DNA of 64,000 nt from Paenibacillus sp. S150 (lineage in GTDB: Bacteria; Bacillota; Bacilli; Paenibacillales; Paenibacillaceae). The notes beneath the pieces were generated by a model. The model searched no databases. It was not told where the DNA came from and saw only the letters and a list, made by a program, of their open reading frames with translations. The position numbers and the translations under genes were made by a program. Location of the stretch: assembly GCF_019352175.1 (NCBI RefSeq), contig NZ_JACBYI010000010.1:1-64000 (forward strand), read 5' to 3'. Shown here piece after piece: positions 36,140 to 45,795 of this stretch; the first letter of the stretch is position 1; every line of letters begins with the position of its first letter.

Positions 36140-37531
36140 TTATTTCAGCAGCTTCCGCGCCAGCTTCACCTTATTGCCATAAGGCGGGTAGACAATGCCG
36201 AAATCGATTCGGGTGCTTCGCTTCACAATGCTTTTGCGGTGCGAAAAAACATCGAAGCTGTACTTGCCGTGGTAGCCGCCGGTGCCGGAGCTGCCTACAC
36301 CGCCAAAAGGCAGATAGGTGCTGGCCGCATGGGTGATCGTATCATTGACGCAGCCGCCGCCGAACGGAATCCGGCCCAGAACTTCCTTCTCTACCTTTTT
36401 ATCTTCCGTGAACAAGTAGAGTGCCAGCGGCTTGGGATGCCCGTTAATCGACTGAATGGCGGCTTCCAGGCGCTGGTATTCCATAATTGGCAATACGGGT
36501 CCAAAAATCTCATCGGCCATGGAGGCGTCACTCCAGGCGGCCGGGTAGATCAGGGTTGGCTCAATGTAGAGCTCCTCCGGTATTACGCTTCCGCCCAGAA
36601 TCAGCTTATCGCGGTCCTTTCCGATCATTCCGGCAATCCGCTGCAGCTGCCGTTCATTGACGATCCGGCCGTAATCCGGGTTCTGCCGAATATTTTCGCC
36701 GTAAAAAACAGTGACATAATGCTTGATCCGGCTGATCAGCTCCGCTGCAACTTCGCTGTGGACCAGCAAATAATCCGGTGCAATGCAGGTCTGCCCCACA
36801 TTGATCAGCTTGCCCCAGACAATCCGCTTCGCCGCAGCCTCCAGATTGGCACTCTTGTCGACAATAACAGGGCTTTTGCCGCCGAGCTCCAGCGTGACCG
36901 GCACCAGATTTTTGGCGGCGGCTTCCATGACGATCTTGCCGACCGGAACGCTGCCGGTGAAGAATATATAATCGAATTTGGCATGGATCAGCGCGCTTGT
37001 TGTTTCTTTCTCCCCCTGAACCACCCGAATGTAGGCCGGTTCAAAGGTCCCGCTGATCATATCCTCAATGACCGCTGAGACGGCGGGAGTATTCTCCGAA
37101 GGCTTCAGAACTGCACAGTTCCCGGCAGCGATAGCGCCGATCAGCGGCTCGATCAGCAGCTGGAACGGATAGTTGAACGGGCCGATAATGAGCACAGTTC
37201 CGAAAGGCTCGCTAATAATGCGACTTCTGGCCGGGAACATATGCAGCGGCGACTTCGCCTTGGCGGGCTTCGCCCAGCGCTTCAGATGCTTCATCATGTA
37301 TCCGATGCTGTCGAGGGTGAAGCCGATCTCGGTGGCGTAGGCCTCGAACTCGCTTTTGTGCAGGTCCTGATTCAGCGCAGCGATAATCCGGGCTTCGCTG
37401 CGCTGAATGGCATCCTTCAGCTTCTGCAGCTGCGCCAGCCGGAAGGCAATCTCCCTGGTGGCTCCGCTGTTGAATAATTCTCCGGCTTCCCTTAGCATTT
37501 GCTCTACACTTTGTGTCGTTGCTTCCGGCAT
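36140..37531 (-). CDS. Aldehyde dehydrogenase, class 3-like
   Basis: 463 aa, short like YwdH and class 3 enzymes. Catalytic C249 (GQTCIAPDY), the ELGGKSP motif with the general-base Glu, FTGSVPVGK and the NAD-binding fold. C-terminal hydrophobic stretch (YPPYGNKVKLARKLL). It oxidises long-chain or aromatic aldehydes to acids with NAD(P)+. ATG 37531 has GGAGGG upstream. It is convergent with the GGDEF-EAL gene, with only 31 bp between the stops and no clear terminator. It is not obviously linked to the neighbouring Crp/Fnr gene. Confidence 0.93.
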   Translation of the reverse strand: MPEATTQSVEQMLREAGELFNSGATREIAFRLAQLQKLKDAIQRSEARIIAALNQDLHKSEFEAYATEIGFTLDSIGYMMKHLKRWAKPAKAKSPLHMFPARSRIISEPFGTVLIIGPFNYPFQLLIEPLIGAIAAGNCAVLKPSENTPAVSAVIEDMISGTFEPAYIRVVQGEKETTSALIHAKFDYIFFTGSVPVGKIVMEAAAKNLVPVTLELGGKSPVIVDKSANLEAAAKRIVWGKLINVGQTCIAPDYLLVHSEVAAELISRIKHYVTVFYGENIRQNPDYGRIVNERQLQRIAGMIGKDRDKLILGGSVIPEELYIEPTLIYPAAWSDASMADEIFGPVLPIMEYQRLEAAIQSINGHPKPLALYLFTEDKKVEKEVLGRIPFGGGCVNDTITHAASTYLPFGGVGSSGTGGYHGKYSFDVFSHRKSIVKRSTRIDFGIVYPPYGNKVKLARKLLK

Positions 37532-37659
37532 CTGGAACCCTCCATTATAGAATTGGATATGAACTGAACTTAATGCTGTACTAAACAAGGCTTATGCCGC
37601 GGCTGCGGTGAAGGTTTGGAAGCAGCTCATTTTATACACCGGGTGTGCTGCAGACCGCT

Positions 37660-38367
37660 TCAGCTTCTGCCGTCAGGCGCAGTCTGGATACTGTGTATGT
37701 AATTCCTCATTTGTTCCTGTTCCAGCAGGGTGATTTCGCGGCCCTTGAACCGGAGCCAGCCCTGGTCACGCAGAATTCCCATTTCACGGGAAAGCGAAGG
37801 CCGTGCCGTATTTAAATGCTCCGCCCATTCCTTCCTGCTGAAAGGAAGCTTTAACAGGCCGGAGGCCTGCAGCTCTGCCTGCTCCAGCAGAAAATCAATA
37901 ATCCGCCTCCGCAAGGGTCCGGCTGACAGATTCTCAATCTTCCGGTTAACCAGCACCAGGCGCTCGGACAAATTCTCGATGAACCGGGTCAGCATCTCTG
38001 TATCTGCCGTGAACATCCGCAGCAGCTCCTGCTTGCCGATGAACATGACGGTGCAGGGATCGGCGGCGGTTACCGTGGCGGGGGCCCTGTTGTCCCGGCG
38101 GAACAGCACGGCTTCGCCAATGGTTTGGCCTTCATTCAGATGGGCGATGGTTACACCGCTGCCGTTGGGATGGTTCTTCTGCACTTCCACCCGTCCGGAG
38201 AGCACGATGCCGAGCCGGTCGGCAGTGTCGCCTTCGGCCAGAATCACAGCTTTCCGGGGAAAGCCGCTGACGGTATACATCATCTTTTGCAGCAGAGACT
38301 CGATCTCTTCCACAGACTGTCCCCGAAACAGCAGACAGGCCTGCAGCACGGCAGCGTCCGGTTTCAT
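37660..38367 (-). CDS. Crp/Fnr-family transcriptional regulator (probable regulator of hcp)
   Basis: 235 aa. Cyclic-nucleotide-binding-type sensor domain (about 15-130: LAEGDTADRLGIVLSGRVEV) and a C-terminal Crp-type winged helix (about 150-215: FSRKEWAEHLNTARPSLSREM). No cysteine cluster typical of Fe-S Fnr is seen, so it may sense NO or another signal via a cofactor such as heme, as in HcpR/NnrR-type proteins (inference). GGAGG lies 7 nt before ATG 38367. It is divergent from hcp, with a palindrome in the shared region. Confidence 0.85.
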   Translation of the reverse strand: MKPDAAVLQACLLFRGQSVEEIESLLQKMMYTVSGFPRKAVILAEGDTADRLGIVLSGRVEVQKNHPNGSGVTIAHLNEGQTIGEAVLFRRDNRAPATVTAADPCTVMFIGKQELLRMFTADTEMLTRFIENLSERLVLVNRKIENLSAGPLRRRIIDFLLEQAELQASGLLKLPFSRKEWAEHLNTARPSLSREMGILRDQGWLRFKGREITLLEQEQMRNYIHSIQTAPDGRS

Positions 38368-38391
38368 AGATTTCCTCCAAACCGCCAGTAT

Positions 38392-38411
38392 TCGGTAACA
38401 TCCGTTACCGA
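38392..38411. promoter_or_regulatory. Palindromic operator for the Crp/Fnr regulator, upstream of hcp
   Basis: TCGGTAACATCCGTTACCGA is an 8-4-8 perfect inverted repeat. The hcp -10 is TACAAT at 38431-38436, giving a start near 38443, so the palindrome centre (38401.5) is at about -41.5. The -35 is poor. This is the class II activator position. The GTAAC-N4-GTTAC core resembles, from memory, the motif proposed for HcpR in clostridia. Confidence 0.7.
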
Positions 38412-38508
38412 TTGTTAGACGAAAGTTTACTACAATTACTGGTAACTGTAAAGGCGGGATGAAGAGTGTCCTGGCAAGGTTCCAATAACCCGAAGGAGTG
38501 AATGTGTA

Positions 38509-40161
38509 ATGAGCGAAATGTTCTGTTTTCAATGTCAGGAGGCGGCTAAGGGATCAGGCTGCACCATCCAGGGAGTCTGCGGCAAAACGAGCGAGGTGGC
38601 GAATCTTCAGGATCTGCTGCTGTATACGCTGAAAGGCATTTCCATCTTTGCGCGGCGGGGGCGCGAGCTTGGCATCACCGATCCGGCCACTGAGAAATTT
38701 ATAATTGGCAGCATGTTCACCACTATCACCAATGCGAATTTCACCCCGGAGCACTTCACAGCCGGCATCAGAGAAGGACTGGCCCTTCGTGACCAGTGGA
38801 AGGAGAGACTGAAGAAGGCAGGAGCGGAGGCTCCGCTCTCTAATCATGATGCGGCACGCTGGGTTGCCGGTACGGATGGAGAGCTGCTGCAGAAAGCGCA
38901 GACTGTGGGCGTTCTTGCTACAGAGCATGAGGATATCCGTTCCTTGCGCGAGCTGCTGGCCTACGGGCTGAAAGGGATGGCGGCCTATATGGAGCATGCG
39001 GCGGTGCTCGGATATTACGAGCCTGATGCGCAGGCTTTTATGGAAAAAGGCCTGGCGGCGGCGCTGGACGACACACTCGGCGGAGATGAGCTTACGGCGC
39101 TGGTTCTGGAATGCGGGAAGCTGGGGGTTAATGTGATGGCACTGCTGGACCGGGCCAATACGTCAACTTACGGCAGCCCGGAAATTACCAGAGTAAATAT
39201 CGGCGTGGGCGCCCGCCCGGGGATTCTGATCAGCGGACATGATCTGAAGGATATGGAGGCGCTGCTGAAGCAGACGGAGGGCACCGGAGTGGATGTGTAC
39301 ACACACAGTGAGATGCTGCCGGCCCACTACTACCCCGCGTTTAAGAAGTACAGCCATTTTGCAGGCAATTACGGCAACGCCTGGTGGAAGCAAACGGAGG
39401 AATTCGAGAGCTTTAACGGTCCGGTTCTAATGACTACGAACTGCATTGTACCGCCCAAGGAAAGCTATAAAAACCGTCTGTACACCACAGGACACACCGG
39501 CTTCCCCGGAGTACGGCATATTGCGGCGGGCGGGAACGGGGAGAAGGATTTCTCCGCGATCATTGAACAGGCCAGGGGCTGTGAAGCGCCTACCGAAATT
39601 GAGACTGGCGAGATTGTCGGCGGCTTCGCCCACGCTGCGGTAATGAATGTGGCCGATCAGGTTGTAGAGGCTGTGCAGAGCGGTGCGATTAAGCAGTTTT
39701 TCGTGATGGCGGGCTGCGACGGCCGGATGAAGAGCCGGAAATACTATACGGATTTTGCTGCCGAGCTGCCGGCGGATACGGTGATCCTGACGGCGGGCTG
39801 CGCGAAATACAAATACAATAAGCTGGCGCTTGGCGAGATCGGCGGAATTCCCCGCGTACTGGATGCCGGACAATGCAACGATTCCTACTCCCTGGTCGTT
39901 ATTGCGCTGAAGCTGAAGGAGGTATTCGGGCTGGAGGACATCAACGATCTGCCGATTGCCTATAATATTGCCTGGTACGAGCAGAAGGCGGTTATTGTAC
40001 TGCTGGCACTGCTGCATCTGGGAGTCCGGAACATTCACCTCGGTCCCACACTGCCGGCCTTTCTCTCCCCGAATGTGGCCGAAGTGCTGGCAGACACCTT
40101 TGGCATTAGCGGCATAACCAGTGTAAAAGAGGACATGGAGCATTTTATTGCTGCGGGATAA
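38509..40161 (+). CDS. hcp: Hybrid cluster protein (hydroxylamine reductase)
   Basis: 550 aa, full length. The N-terminal cysteines (C-x2-C-x8-C-x5-C, from [14 protein letters not shown] and GVCG) bind the proximal Fe-S cluster. The hybrid Fe-S-O cluster is held by later motifs [36 protein letters not shown] and [10 protein letters not shown]. It reduces hydroxylamine, and is linked to NO and nitrosative stress in anaerobic cytoplasm. GAAGGAG lies 9 nt before the ATG. Regulated by the divergent Crp/Fnr protein through the palindrome at 38392. Confidence 0.97.
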   Translation: MSEMFCFQCQEAAKGSGCTIQGVCGKTSEVANLQDLLLYTLKGISIFARRGRELGITDPATEKFIIGSMFTTITNANFTPEHFTAGIREGLALRDQWKERLKKAGAEAPLSNHDAARWVAGTDGELLQKAQTVGVLATEHEDIRSLRELLAYGLKGMAAYMEHAAVLGYYEPDAQAFMEKGLAAALDDTLGGDELTALVLECGKLGVNVMALLDRANTSTYGSPEITRVNIGVGARPGILISGHDLKDMEALLKQTEGTGVDVYTHSEMLPAHYYPAFKKYSHFAGNYGNAWWKQTEEFESFNGPVLMTTNCIVPPKESYKNRLYTTGHTGFPGVRHIAAGGNGEKDFSAIIEQARGCEAPTEIETGEIVGGFAHAAVMNVADQVVEAVQSGAIKQFFVMAGCDGRMKSRKYYTDFAAELPADTVILTAGCAKYKYNKLALGEIGGIPRVLDAGQCNDSYSLVVIALKLKEVFGLEDINDLPIAYNIAWYEQKAVIVLLALLHLGVRNIHLGPTLPAFLSPNVAEVLADTFGISGITSVKEDMEHFIAAG

Positions 40162-40278
40162 CCCGGACCGGATAAAAATAAGCCGGACACGGTCTCCCCT
40201 GGGAGAGTAGCCTTAACCTGCCGAAGCAAGAGAGCCTCCGCCATAAAATGCCTTTGACCAGTCCCTTATCCGCTTCCG

Positions 40279-41255
40279 TTACGGCAGCCGGTAAACGGCA
40301 AACGGCTCGCCGCTGCGGAAGGAGCGGCTGGCTTCTTCCAGCCTGTCCAGGGTCTGCGCATCGAGCGAAGCGCTGGTGCTGTGCAGATTCTGCTGCAGCT
40401 GCCGGACGCTTGTGGCCCCGACGATCACAGTGGAGACGGCAGGTCTGCCCATCAGCCAGGCTAAGGCCAGCTCTGCCGGCGAGAGGCCCAGTTCCTCCGC
40501 CATCCGGCTCACCTTGCTTCCCAGCTCAATCCGCTCGGGAGTAAGGAAGCGGCTGAAGCCGGGATCAGTTTGCGCTCTGGAGCCGGCGGGTGCGGCAACG
40601 TTCCCGGCATATTTGCCTGTGAGAATGCCTCCGGCCAGCGGAAAGTATGGGATAATGCCAATTCCCTGATCCAGACAGAGGGGCAGCAGCTCAGTCTCCG
40701 GTGTGCGGTCGGCAAGAGAATAGCTGCACTGAATGGAGACATATTTGACCAGGTTGCGGGCTTCGCTGATACCAAGCGCCTTCATAAGTTCCCAGGCGGC
40801 ATAGTTGGAAGCGCCGATATAGCGGACCTTGCCTGCGGTGACCATATCATCCAGGGTGCGGAGTGTCTCTTCCAGCGGAGTATAGGGATCGAAGGTGTGT
40901 GTATCTGGTACAGATCCACATAATCCGTCTTCAGGCGGCGCAGGCTGCCTTCCAGCTCCAGCATGAGATGATGGCGGGAAGAGCCGCTGCCTCCGGGGCC
41001 GGCATGTTTCGGCAGACCTGCCTTGGTGGCGAGAACAGCATCCTGCCGTCTGCCCGCAAGGGCCAGTCCGATGATTCTCTCCGATTCCGATCCCGCATAA
41101 ATATTGGCGGTATCAATAAAGTTAATCCCCTGGTCCAGAGCGGCGTGAATAATTTCAATCGAGGTCTGTTGGTCGGCTCTCTTGCCGAAGGCATTGGTTC
41201 CCAGGCCCAGCGCCGTGACCTGCAGCCCGCTGTTGCCCAAACGATTTAGTTTCAC
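40279..41255 (-). pseudogene. Aldo/keto reductase, interrupted by a 2-nt insertion in a GT repeat
   Basis: Two overlapping frames give one family protein. The N-part (from ATG 41255: NSGLQVTALGLGTNAFG, FIDTANIY, YVDLYQIHT) and the C-part (VTAGKVRYIGASNYAAWEL to the end at 40279) are joined near + 40895-40902, where the sequence is (GT)4. Removing one GT restores HTFDPYTPLEETLRTLDDMV between them, giving a normal 324-residue NADPH-dependent AKR (catalytic D, Y, K, H pattern present). Total length 977 nt = 325 codons plus 2. Either a recent mutation, slippage-prone switching or a sequence error. Monocistronic, with convergent hcp on the left. Confidence 0.85.
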
Positions 41256-41276
41256 TTCAATTCACTCCTTGTCTAA

Positions 41277-42191
41277 TTAATCTTGTCCTGCCTGAATTTC
41301 GGGCGGCTCGGCGGCTGTACCCGGATCGGAGGTCAGCCTCAGTGCAGTATCCATAAACAGCCTGACGGCAATCGAAACCTCTGCAAGCGAGTTAACCGCA
41401 ATATGAATATCCCGGTAGGCATCGGGAGCAAGCTCCCGGATGATCACGCCGGGAGGCAGCGAGAGCAGTGAGAGCTGGGACATCACGCCGACAGCCAGCC
41501 CCTCCTTGACCATATTAAGTGCGGTCAGATAGCTGCTGACCTCATATTTAACCTTCAGGTTGCTGCCGCCTCTCCTGAATAAATCGACTACAGGCGGCTC
41601 ATAGCCGGCTCTGCAGATCAGCATGGGCTCGTCTTCCAGGTCCTTCACGCAAATGACATTCCTGTGCCGGAGCGGATGGTAGTCCTGAAGCACAGCATAC
41701 AGCTTCTCCCGGAAGAGGGGAACGGAGTCGAACTCCCCGTCCGGCGGAATGATCAGTCCCACGTCAATGATCCGCGCTTCCAGCCATTCCTTGACCTCGG
41801 CGACCGTTCCTTCGTACAGCCTGATCTCGATCTCCGGGTAGCTGGCGGCGATAGCACGGATAATTTTCGGCACCAGATGGGCCGAGGCCACCGGAAACGC
41901 CCCGATGCGAATCAGTCCTTTCTCCAGCCCTTTTTCGGCTGAAATCTCCTGCTCCACTTTGTCATACCCGCTCAGAATTTCCCGGAAAATCACAAGAATA
42001 CGCTTGCCGATATCGGTCAGCATCAGCCCGCTGCGCCGGTCGCGCAGCAGCAGCTTCACCGACAGCTCGGCCTCCAGCGAGGAGATGGCCCGGCTGACCG
42101 CAGGCTGGGTCATATTCATTTCCAGTCCGGCTTTGGTAAAGCTGCCGCTCTCGGCGATACTGACAAACAAACGAATTTGGTTATTGTTCAT
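41277..42191 (-). CDS. LysR-family transcriptional regulator
   Basis: 304 aa. N-terminal LysR winged helix (QIRLFVSIAESGSFTKAG, MTQPAVSRAISSLE) and a substrate-binding effector domain (about 90-290). Divergent from the EamA transporter gene, the usual layout for a LysR protein and its target. The start is not certain: ATG 42191 matches the family N-terminus, but its AAGGGG site is about 15 nt upstream. Confidence 0.9.
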   Translation of the reverse strand: MNNNQIRLFVSIAESGSFTKAGLEMNMTQPAVSRAISSLEAELSVKLLLRDRRSGLMLTDIGKRILVIFREILSGYDKVEQEISAEKGLEKGLIRIGAFPVASAHLVPKIIRAIAASYPEIEIRLYEGTVAEVKEWLEARIIDVGLIIPPDGEFDSVPLFREKLYAVLQDYHPLRHRNVICVKDLEDEPMLICRAGYEPPVVDLFRRGGSNLKVKYEVSSYLTALNMVKEGLAVGVMSQLSLLSLPPGVIIRELAPDAYRDIHIAVNSLAEVSIAVRLFMDTALRLTSDPGTAAEPPEIQAGQD

Positions 42192-42286
42192 ATCAGTTTT
42201 GGTATGCCCCTTATAAATATAATTCATTTCATTTATAACTGCTTTTAATGTATCATGGGTATGAAAACAGAACAAGGGGTGAATAA

Positions 42287-43180
42287 ATGCGGCAGCAGAG
42301 GAAAACCATAGCTTTACTTATCTTTCTGGTTATAGTCTGGGGCATCAATTGGCCTCTCTCCAAAATTGCCTTAAATTACGCCCCGCCGCTCTTGTTTGCC
42401 GGCATCCGCACCGTGCTTGCCGGTGTGATTCTTATCACCGCCGCGCTCCCGAAGCGCAGGGAGCTGCAATTTAAGCGGCTATGGCCGGTCTATCTGATTT
42501 CGGCCTTTCTCAGCATCGTCTTCTATTACGGGTTCCAGACTATTGGCCTGCAGTATGTGCCTTCCGGTCTCTTCTCGGCTATTGTCTTCCTGCAGCCGGT
42601 GCTGCTTGGCATTTTCGCCTGGATCTGGCTGGGTGAGAGCATGTACGGGCTGAAGCTGGCCGGACTTCTGCTCGGATTCCTGGGCGTGGCCTCGCTTAGC
42701 ATCGGCGGCTTCAACGGAAGCATTTCCGTTCCGGGAATTGTGCTCGCTCTGGCCAGTGCGCTGAGCTGGGCTTTTGCCACCGTCTATACCAAACGCAATG
42801 CCGCCCGTGTGGATATGCTGTGGATGACCGCCATGCAGATCATGCTGGGCGGAATCATTCTGCTGGCTGCCGGATCGGCGGCCGAGAGCTGGGCGGATAT
42901 CACCTGGAACGCGGCTTTTATCGTGAATACATTATTTATCTCCGTATTCGTGATTGCTCTGGGCTGGATGGTATACTTCAGCCTGATTAAGGAAGGGGAG
43001 GCCGGCAGGGTGGGGTCGTTCACCTTCCTGATTCCGCTGATCTCCATCGGTTCAAGCGTAGTGCTCCTGCATGAGAGAGTCACCTTGAATCTGGTGATTG
43101 GAATGCTGCTTATTGTGGGCAGCATCGTTCTGGTTAATGTTCGAATAACCCGCAGAACCCTGAGACGCTCTACACATTAA
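42287..43180 (+). CDS. EamA/DMT-family transporter
   Basis: 297 aa with ten membrane helices in two EamA repeats (WGINWPLSKIALNYAPPL opens the first, LALASALSWAFATVYTKR the second). Members export amino acids, metabolites or drugs. Probably controlled by the divergent LysR regulator. AAGGGGTG precedes the ATG. The flavin reductase gene follows after 12 bp. Confidence 0.92.
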   Translation: MRQQRKTIALLIFLVIVWGINWPLSKIALNYAPPLLFAGIRTVLAGVILITAALPKRRELQFKRLWPVYLISAFLSIVFYYGFQTIGLQYVPSGLFSAIVFLQPVLLGIFAWIWLGESMYGLKLAGLLLGFLGVASLSIGGFNGSISVPGIVLALASALSWAFATVYTKRNAARVDMLWMTAMQIMLGGIILLAAGSAAESWADITWNAAFIVNTLFISVFVIALGWMVYFSLIKEGEAGRVGSFTFLIPLISIGSSVVLLHERVTLNLVIGMLLIVGSIVLVNVRITRRTLRRSTH

Positions 43181-43192
43181 TGGAGGTGTTCC

Positions 43193-43794
43193 ATGTATAT
43201 CACTGCAGCCGATCAAACGGCGCATGATAATTACAAGCTGCTGATCGGCAGCATTATTCCCCGTCCGATTGCTTTTGTAACCTCGATGAATGAACAAGGC
43301 ATAGTGACGCTGCCCCATTTAGTTTTTTTAATATTGTGAATGATGAGCCGCCAATGATTATGTTCTCCTGTGTGCGCAAGGCAACCGGAGAGATGAAGCA
43401 CACCGCAAGCAACATTTTGGGCAATGGAGAGTTTGTAGTGCATATTGTGGACGAGGATAATATAGCGGCTGTTAATCACACCTCGATCAATGCCCCTGAA
43501 GGCATCAGCGAGCTGGAGTTGGCCGGATTGACACCGGTTCCCGGACAAATGATTCGGGTTCCGCGCATAGAGGAATGCAGGATCGCCATGGAATGCCGCC
43601 TCACGCGCCATGTGGAGCTGGGGCATTGCGACATGATAATCGGTGAAGTGCTCTGCTTCTATGTGGAGGATGAGCTGATTCGGGGTGGGCGCATCGATGC
43701 TGCCAAGCTGAAGCCGGTAAGCCGCCTTGCCGGTGCTTCCTACGCCGCCGTTGGCCGGACATTTGATCTGGAAAGACCGCAATACGAGTCTTGA
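43193..43794 (+). pseudogene. Flavin reductase-like protein with a 1-nt deletion
   Basis: From ATG 43193 (GGAGG 7-8 nt upstream) the frame reads DNYKLLIGSIIPRPIAFVTSMNEQGIV, then breaks near 43307 and hits a stop. Adding one A (GTGACGCTGCC to GTGAACGCTGCC) gives GIVNAAPFSFFNIV, then NDEPPMIMFSCV, the normal flavin reductase-like (DIM6/NTAB, FMN-binding split barrel) sequence, through to 43794. 602 nt = 201 codons minus 1. Members are FMN-binding oxidoreductases. Co-transcribed with the EamA gene. Either a true pseudogene or a sequence error. An inner ATG at 43336 would miss the FMN site. Confidence 0.85.
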
Positions 43795-43807
43795 GGACTC
43801 TGGAGAA

Positions 43808-43847
43808 TGACCCTGCCGGATACCGCCCCCGAGGCTGTGCAGGGTCA
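43808..43847. terminator. Terminator between convergent genes
   Basis: TGACCCTGC (43808-43816) pairs with GCAGGGTCA (43839-43847), with outer AGA/TCT pairing. It serves the flavin reductase-like gene and the FapA-like gene. Confidence 0.65.
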
Positions 43848-43905
43848 CTCTTATCTGTGAGGGTGCTTCCCGACATGCAGGAATGTATATAGCGGAAAAG
43901 AGGGG

Positions 43906-45795
43906 TCATTCAAATAAAGTGGAGGAGGCCTCCCCCTTGCATCCTTGCTTCAGTGTCTTGGCTGTGAAGGTAATATTCCCGCCGGCTTCGGTAATCTCTG
44001 TCCGATACCCGCCTACAGTTACAGATGCATTACAGATGCTGTGAACTGTGACTTGCTCGCCTGCAACCAGCGAAGAACCTGAAATTGACTTCCCGCAGAC
44101 CTTCTGTGCGGCGATCGATCCGGCTGCTTCTATAGCGGAATCGATACATGAAGAGCCATCCTTCACAACATAAATATCGCCGCAGGAATACAGCTGGCTT
44201 AAGGCAATTCCCTCACCATGAATATGAATATCCCCGCCGGATTTGATGATGCTGTTCTGTGAGCCGGCAATATCAATCCGGACCAGTTCCTCCTGCAAAA
44301 GTTCAATTCCCTCCGCCAAATTTTTCAGCAGCCTCAGCAAAGAGCCTATTCCCGCATCGGTAATGCGTTCGGCAAGCTGTCCGGGTTGCAGAAAAACCTC
44401 TATCATGTGCTTCAGGATTTTGGTATCCTGCTGATAGTCAGCGTTCATTCCCGACAAGAGTTCCCGCATGTCGCTGATCAGACGGGGAAGGTGCTCATAT
44501 TTGCCTTCCAGCAGCAGCATAATGACCAAGCCGTATTTCACCGTTTGCATCCGTGACTCGACAGTCTCGGCAAGATGCCTGGCGGCCTTCCTCAGACCGG
44601 CAATCTCCTTAATCAGCAGCCTGGAGAAGCTGATCAGCCGATTATGGGCAGCGCCAAAAGCTCCTGCATATAGCTCGCTCTCCACGGCTTTGCCGCTGAT
44701 GAATATGCTTCCTGTAGCAGTAATTCTGGAATTGCGCACATCACCGTAAATGTATACATTGCCCAAAGCTTCAATAACCGTATTCTTATTTAAATGATGA
44801 GCCGCGATAATATCACCCGGAAACATGATTGTACCCGCTTCTTCAGTGTCAGTCTGCGAAATCAGATAAGTCTGGGGGAAATCAATTGTTTTGATGAAGG
44901 TTCCGTTTCCGGTGATACGCGGTCTTCCCTTGCGGAGGGCAGATATCTCTCCGCTCGGAAGCAGTGCTGCATTGGGACCGGTCAGCAGTGTAAGATCCCG
45001 TGGCGGGGGTGGGGGAAGCACGCCGCCGTACACATCAAAGCCGGGAAGCCCTGGTTGGGGCGGCAGCTTCTGCGCAAACACTTCGCCTTCCTGCACAAGA
45101 AGGAATTCCTGGCGGCCAGGTTCACCTGCAGGCTGATCCACATACTTGAATTCATTTTCTATTTTCTTCTGATATAACAGTTCGAGCCTCGCATTTGTTC
45201 CGGGAATAGGAGCTTTGCCTTCTGCAATACAGACAGGGAGATAGGTAGGATTACTCAGCTCTTCGTAAAGGGCAGGGATATTGAGGCTGCTGACAATGGG
45301 GCTTATCTCAAAGCCAGCCATAATCTGCTCTATGGACAGGATAGACAACAGCGCCTCGCGGTTCATCTCTGCGCGAACAGTGACATCGGCTGAAGCCGGA
45401 TTGTTGACCAGATTCCAGGCATATCTTTCGGCACGGTAAAGAGTAAAGTATACTTTCAGCTTATCATCGGATACGGTAATCTGGTATTGCGGCTTCTCGC
45501 AAATTTCCCAGGTGAGATGATCTGCAGTGGTGATTGGAGTCGGTCCTGTTATGATGTGCCCGTTGTTCTTTAGCACTACAGGATGTATAGCGGAGATAAC
45601 TGCCGGTTTGCCGCCGGCCAGAGGTGGAGTGATGAAAATTTGGTTATTCTGGATAATGATAACGCCATTCTTGGACCTGTCTGTTCCGCCAAACGTCTGA
45701 GCATCCACAGAGTAAAGAGTCAGGAGATCAGGCTTGCCAAGAAGCATGGAAGCAATGAACTCGTACCGTGAACGTTCGATAATATGCTGCGGCAT
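43906..45795 (-). CDS. FapA/DUF342-family protein under c-di-GMP riboswitch control
   Basis: 629 aa. N-terminal region of unknown fold (1-200). A FapA-like beta-helix core follows (about 240-400: PGLPGFDVYGGVLPPPPP, AGTIMFPGDIIAAHHLN, VIEALGNVYIYGDVRNSRITATGSIFISG), then a helical/coiled-coil insertion (about 410-530). The helix returns with CGDIYVVKDGSSC and GSIAAQKVCG. FapA proteins are linked to flagella or cell-surface structures, but the biochemical role is unclear. ATG 45795 follows GAGGTTACGAG. The leader holds a c-di-GMP-I riboswitch (45903-45991), tying expression to c-di-GMP. Confidence 0.8.
   Translation of the reverse strand: MPQHIIERSRYEFIASMLLGKPDLLTLYSVDAQTFGGTDRSKNGVIIIQNNQIFITPPLAGGKPAVISAIHPVVLKNNGHIITGPTPITTADHLTWEICEKPQYQITVSDDKLKVYFTLYRAERYAWNLVNNPASADVTVRAEMNREALLSILSIEQIMAGFEISPIVSSLNIPALYEELSNPTYLPVCIAEGKAPIPGTNARLELLYQKKIENEFKYVDQPAGEPGRQEFLLVQEGEVFAQKLPPQPGLPGFDVYGGVLPPPPPRDLTLLTGPNAALLPSGEISALRKGRPRITGNGTFIKTIDFPQTYLISQTDTEEAGTIMFPGDIIAAHHLNKNTVIEALGNVYIYGDVRNSRITATGSIFISGKAVESELYAGAFGAAHNRLISFSRLLIKEIAGLRKAARHLAETVESRMQTVKYGLVIMLLLEGKYEHLPRLISDMRELLSGMNADYQQDTKILKHMIEVFLQPGQLAERITDAGIGSLLRLLKNLAEGIELLQEELVRIDIAGSQNSIIKSGGDIHIHGEGIALSQLYSCGDIYVVKDGSSCIDSAIEAAGSIAAQKVCGKSISGSSLVAGEQVTVHSICNASVTVGGYRTEITEAGGNITFTAKTLKQGCKGEASSTLFE

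Noticed and set aside
43336..43794. Flavin reductase started at the inner ATG 43336
   Set aside because: It would lose the FMN-binding N-terminus, and the upstream frame from 43193 with a good ribosome site clearly belongs to the same protein.
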